NCBI GenBank assembly: GCA_944383955.1
Contig: CALWRP010000166.1
Coordinates: 1-34,349, forward strand
Direction of reading: 5' to 3'
DNA length: 34,349 nt
Origin: an uncultured Clostridia bacterium
GTDB taxonomy: Bacteria; Bacillota; Clostridia; Oscillospirales; Acutalibacteraceae
A program made the position numbers and the translations under genes. Positions 31,756 to 34,349 of this stretch are shown piece by piece. Under the pieces are notes generated by a model. It was not told where the DNA came from. It worked only from the letters and a program-made list of their open reading frames with translations, and made no database searches. Numbering within the stretch: position 1 is the stretch's first letter; each line of letters opens with the position of its first letter.

Positions 31756-33134
31756 TTTCGATGCCCTCCTATCTGTCCGTTTCGTTCGATGGTGGTGGCG
31801 GCCTCCAGCAGATCGTGGCCGCGGACGACGGCGTTCCTGCCGAAGCGGCGGTGCAGGCCGAGCGTCGCCTGCAGCAGGGACGTCTCGCGGCGCTCGTCAT
31901 GGTCGGAGCAAAAAAGGCTCAGCTGCGGCGGGGCGTCCTGCGCGCGGCAGAGGCGGATGGCCGCCACGCTCATGCGGCGCACTTGGAGCCGCCTGTCCGC
32001 GAGCCTGTCGTAGAGGGCGAGCACAGCCTGGGTGATCCGCGAGAGCGAGGCCGTGGGCGCGCCGAGCTTCTCCGTGCCGTGGACGGAGGCGGGCGTCTCC
32101 CTGCCGAAACGGATGCGCGTCACGCCCTGATAGGCGGAGGAGCCCTCGCGTCCGAACGACTCGTAGCCGACATAGAGCGTCACGCCCTCGGCGACATAGC
32201 CCCTGTCGAGCAGCTCGAACACCACCTGCTCCGCCATCTCCCGCACGATCAGCCTGCCCTCCTCCCACGAGTACGCGCGCTTTAAAACCTGCCCGGAGGC
32301 GAGCGACTTGGCGGCGGGACGGTAGCCCTTGATCTCCTCCATCCCGCACAGCTCCACCCCCCAGGCGTGGTCGATGAGAAGCTCCGCGTCGACGCCGAAG
32401 GCGCGGAAGAGCGCCTCCTCGTTGTGCAGGCTCAGCAGGGCGAGATCCCCCATACGGAACACGCCGAGCCGGCGCAGCCGCTCCGCAAGGCCGGGGCCGA
32501 TCTGCCAGAAATCGGTGAGCGGCTCGTGCTCCCACAGCGTCTCGCGGAAGGAAAGCTCGTCGAGCTCCGCCACACGCACGCCGTCCTCCCCGGCGGGCAG
32601 ATGCTTGGCGACGATATCCATGGCGATTTTCGCGAGGTAGAGATTCGTGCCCACGCCGCCTGTGGCCGTGATGCCGAACGAGGCGAAGACGTCGCGGATC
32701 AGGGCCGTCACGAGCTCGCGGGCCGTCATCCGGTAGAGCGGCAGATAAGGCGTGAGATCAAAAAACGATTCGTCGATCGAATAGACGTGGATATCCTGCG
32801 GCGCAAGATATTTGAGGTACACCCCATAAATCGCCGACGAAAGCTCGAGATAGCGCGCCATACGCGGCACGGCGACAATATAGTCGATCTCCCGCCCCGT
32901 GCGGGCCCGCAGCTCGGCGAGCCTCTGCTTCACCTCGAACAGCCGCGGCCGCGCGGGGATGCCGAGAGCCTTCATCGACGGCGAGACGGCGAGGCAGATC
33001 GTCTTGTCTGAGCGCGTTTCGTCGGCGACGACGAGGTTCGCCGTCAGCGGGTCGAGGCCTCGGTCGACGCATTCGACGCTCGCGTAATAGCTCTTGAGAT
33101 CGATGCAGGCGTACCGCCTTTTTTCGCTTCCCAT
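31752..33134 (-). CDS. Y-family translesion DNA polymerase (UvrX/UmuC-like)
   Basis: 460 residues. Catalytic acidic residues sit at D12 (YACIDLKSYYASVE) and D121-E122 (YSIDESFFDLT), the standard Y-family pair of motifs. Finger/palm, thumb (helix-hairpin-helix, about 205-245) and little-finger regions follow in order. QLSLF at about 404-408 matches the beta-clamp-binding motif. It would copy past damaged bases under stress. Start ATG 33134 follows AGGGGG. Coupled to the YolD-like gene. Two LexA-like boxes flank its -10, suggesting SOS induction. Confidence 0.92.
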   Translation of the reverse strand: MGSEKRRYACIDLKSYYASVECVDRGLDPLTANLVVADETRSDKTICLAVSPSMKALGIPARPRLFEVKQRLAELRARTGREIDYIVAVPRMARYLELSSAIYGVYLKYLAPQDIHVYSIDESFFDLTPYLPLYRMTARELVTALIRDVFASFGITATGGVGTNLYLAKIAMDIVAKHLPAGEDGVRVAELDELSFRETLWEHEPLTDFWQIGPGLAERLRRLGVFRMGDLALLSLHNEEALFRAFGVDAELLIDHAWGVELCGMEEIKGYRPAAKSLASGQVLKRAYSWEEGRLIVREMAEQVVFELLDRGYVAEGVTLYVGYESFGREGSSAYQGVTRIRFGRETPASVHGTEKLGAPTASLSRITQAVLALYDRLADRRLQVRRMSVAAIRLCRAQDAPPQLSLFCSDHDERRETSLLQATLGLHRRFGRNAVVRGHDLLEAATTIERNGQIGGHRK

Positions 33135-33156
33135 CTCGCTGCCCCCTTGAAAAACA

Positions 33157-33168
33157 GAATAAATGTTC
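33157..33168. promoter_or_regulatory. LexA-like box 2
   Basis: GAATAAATGTTC on the plus strand, one mismatch from GAACN4GTTC. It lies just downstream of the polymerase promoter, 32 bp centre-to-centre from box 1 (about three helical turns). Confidence 0.5.
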
Positions 33169-33182
33169 GATTTTCTGTCTTC

Positions 33183-33211
33183 ATTATAGAACTAATATTC
33201 GATTATTGCAA
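33183..33211 (-). promoter_or_regulatory. Polymerase/YolD promoter
   Basis: Minus strand TTGCAA (33206-33211), 17-bp spacer, TATAAT (33183-33188), about 49 bases upstream of the ATG. Confidence 0.8.
33189..33200. promoter_or_regulatory. LexA-like box 1
   Basis: GAACTAATATTC on the plus strand, one mismatch from GAACN4GTTC. It occupies the spacer next to the -10 of the polymerase promoter, where LexA would block RNA polymerase. Confidence 0.55.
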
Positions 33212-33233
33212 GGGGAAAGATCTGGAAACGGGC

Positions 33234-33317
33234 AAAAAGGCTCCCAAAAAGCATCGCTTGCGCGCGGAGCCTCTTTTTGAGGGAATCGTCTGTCCCGTCT
33301 CCGCAAAAAGGAGGCTC
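33234..33317. other. Three-part complementary segment upstream of sigK
   Basis: AAAAAGGCTCC (33234-33244), GGAGCCTCTTTTT (33266-33278) and AAAAAGGAGGCTCC (33304-33317). The middle segment can pair with either flank, giving alternative hairpins with T-tails on one side. No gene is seen here, so this may be a terminator, a small RNA or decayed duplication. The rest of 33135-33450 holds the polymerase promoter and sites at 33366-33413. Confidence 0.45.
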
Positions 33318-33365
33318 CGAGAAACCGCACGCCGTTTCCCGCCTTTGCTCCGCGCGCTCTTTCCG

Positions 33366-33413
33366 GCCGGACTTGCAACAAACAAGCCGGCGCGCGCATA
33401 GGATACCCGTATC
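33366..33413 (+). promoter_or_regulatory. Hairpin and palindrome upstream of sigK
   Basis: A hairpin pairs 33366-33375 with 33383-33391 (one bulged A). Inside it, ACAAACAAGC (33378-33387) matches the SpoIIID consensus WWRRACARNY at nine of ten positions; this consensus is weak. GATACCCGTATC (33402-33413) is a 5-bp inverted repeat. No clear sigma-E promoter was seen. Confidence 0.3.
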
Positions 33414-33450
33414 ACCGGGCTGCGCCCGAATCTTCCGCGGAGGTGTCTCC

Positions 33451-34203
33451 ATGCTGACAGCTCTTCTCTCCTGCGCGTTTTCCGGCTTTCTCTTTCTCAT
33501 TCTGCACGTCACGGGAACCGGCTCCTTCCCCCGCCCGCTCACCGCCGCCGAGGAGCGGGACTGCCTCGGCAGGCTGCGTCTCGGCGACCCCACCGCCCGC
33601 ACGGAGCTGGTGGAGCACAATCTGCGGCTGGTGGCGCATATCATCAAGAAATATTACGCCGCCAACAGCGACCAGGACGATCTCATCTCCATCGGCACCA
33701 TCGGGCTGATCAAGGCGGTCAACACCTTCGACCCCGACAAGAACATCAAGCTCTCCTCCTACGCGGCGCGCTGCATTGAAAATGAAATTCTGATGTACTT
33801 CCGGGCAGGCCGCAAGAACGCGCAGGACGTCTCGATGAACGAGCCGATCGAATCCGACAAGGACGGCAACGCGCTCACCCTCTCCGACGTGCTGGCCTCC
33901 GAGGACAACATCTGCGACAATCTCGAGGCGAAGGTGCGCGCCGAGCATCTGCACGCCTTTTTGAAATCCGCCCTCTCCCCCCGCGAGCGCCAGGTCGTCG
34001 AGCTGCGCTACGGCCTGTGCAACCGCCTGCCGCTGACACAGCGCGAGGTCGCGGATCGGCTGGAGATTTCGAGGAGTTATGTCTCCCGCATCGAAAAGAA
34101 AGCCCTGGGCATTCTGCGGCGGGAGTTTGAGCGGGAGGGAAAGTGCGGCGGGGGAAAGACCGGTTCGGAGGGACGGGCGGCAGCGCGCAAGCGGGCGATA
34201 TAA
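33451..34203 (+). CDS. sigK: Sporulation sigma factor K (pro-sigma-K)
   Basis: 250 residues. The N-terminal hydrophobic pro-sequence (about 1-24, MLTALLSCAFSGFLFLILHV) and the following SFPRPLTAAEE align in position with pro-sigma-K. Region 2 (DDLISIGTIGLIKAVNTFDPDKNIKLSSYAARCIENEILMYF) and region 4 (SPRERQVVELRYGL...REVADRLEISRSYVSRIEKKAL) are intact. Sigma K directs late mother-cell transcription in spore formation. The gene is whole, not split by a skin-type element. ATG 33451 has GGAGG seven bases upstream; upstream frame has no site. A Gly/Lys/Arg-rich tail of about 20 residues extends past region 4. A SpoIIID-like site upstream is only tentative. Confidence 0.95.
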   Translation: MLTALLSCAFSGFLFLILHVTGTGSFPRPLTAAEERDCLGRLRLGDPTARTELVEHNLRLVAHIIKKYYAANSDQDDLISIGTIGLIKAVNTFDPDKNIKLSSYAARCIENEILMYFRAGRKNAQDVSMNEPIESDKDGNALTLSDVLASEDNICDNLEAKVRAEHLHAFLKSALSPRERQVVELRYGLCNRLPLTQREVADRLEISRSYVSRIEKKALGILRREFEREGKCGGGKTGSEGRAAARKRAI

Positions 34204-34216
34204 CGCCGGCCGCCGG

Positions 34217-34230
34217 GAACCCCGGGGTTC
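34217..34230. repeat. 14-bp perfect palindrome after sigK
   Basis: GAACCCCGGGGTTC starts 14 bases after the sigK stop. It could be the core of a terminator, but no T-run follows. Confidence 0.5.
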
Positions 34231-34308
34231 GCTGACGAAGCGGCGCGATGAAGCGAAAAGCCGCGCGCAGACAACACGGTCGGTTGACTTCAGAGAGAAA
34301 CCGGACGC

Positions 34309-34325
34309 AAAAAAAAAAAAAAAAA
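34309..34325 (+). repeat. Run of 17 A near the window end
   Basis: A homopolymer of 17 A within 25 bases of the window end. It may be a real slippage-prone tract or an assembly artefact where the contig stops. 34231-34349 holds nothing else that I recognise. Confidence 0.8.
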
Positions 34326-34349
34326 TCTCTTTCTTTCGCTCAGGGGTAT

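Noticed and set aside
33391-33412. Sigma-E promoter for sigK
   Set aside because: CATAGGAT resembles only part of the -10 and no -35 element could be placed.
34281-34310. Sigma-A promoter beginning TTGACT after sigK
   Set aside because: No -10 element at 16-18 bases; no gene follows within the window.

Overview
The window looks like chromosomal DNA of a GC-rich, spore-forming Clostridia-type Firmicute (Oscillospiraceae-like). The support is an intact sigK with a pro-sequence, a YtvI-type sporulation membrane protein, a Bce-type peptide-resistance module, a YtrA-type GntR/ABC operon, strong AGGAGG ribosome sites and sigma-A-like promoters. This assignment is inference; there is no rRNA, tRNA, CRISPR array, insertion sequence or phage gene. 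Many long antisense open frames are by-products of the GC-rich codon usage.

Layout. (1) 124-3688: a TPR/acidic-repeat/DUF4261 protein, an XRE regulator fused to a membrane domain, and a serine beta-lactamase-like hydrolase. (2) 3869-8452, minus: response regulator, intramembrane-sensing histidine kinase, then BceA/BceB-like ABC transporter with its own promoter and a near-consensus BceR box. (3) 8718-9443: SGNH hydrolase with a palindrome over its -10/+1 region. (4) 9591-12196, minus: polar amino acid ABC transporter, with a terminator and a second promoter between the binding protein and the permease. (5) 12579-17023, plus: YtvI, then a GntR regulator, ABC ATPase and large permease behind a promoter with an operator-like repeat. 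(6) 17189-19644, minus: DUF4422 glycosyltransferase plus TagG/TagH-type polysaccharide exporter. (7) 19897-22106, plus: AmmeMemoRadiSam pair, with proteins B and A fused and a radical SAM partner overlapping by ATGA. (8) 22264-31142, minus: a five-gene carbohydrate operon (GH106-like, beta-helix enzyme, GH43-like propeller, FAD oxidoreductase, arabinose/fucose isomerase-like protein). (9) 31327-33134, minus: YolD-like protein and Y-family DNA polymerase behind two LexA-like boxes. (10) 33451-34203, plus: sigK, then the window ends just after a run of 17 A.

The most unusual parts are the carbohydrate operon, which combines three glycan-active enzymes with a redox enzyme and a sugar isomerase but has no transporter or regulator, and the out-of-frame junction inside it near 28,965, where a GH106-like gene lacking its C-terminal part runs straight into a beta-helix gene that has no start codon. 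The AmmeMemoRadiSam pair is a conserved system for which I know no settled function. All assignments were made by reading motifs and family resemblance; no database search was run.
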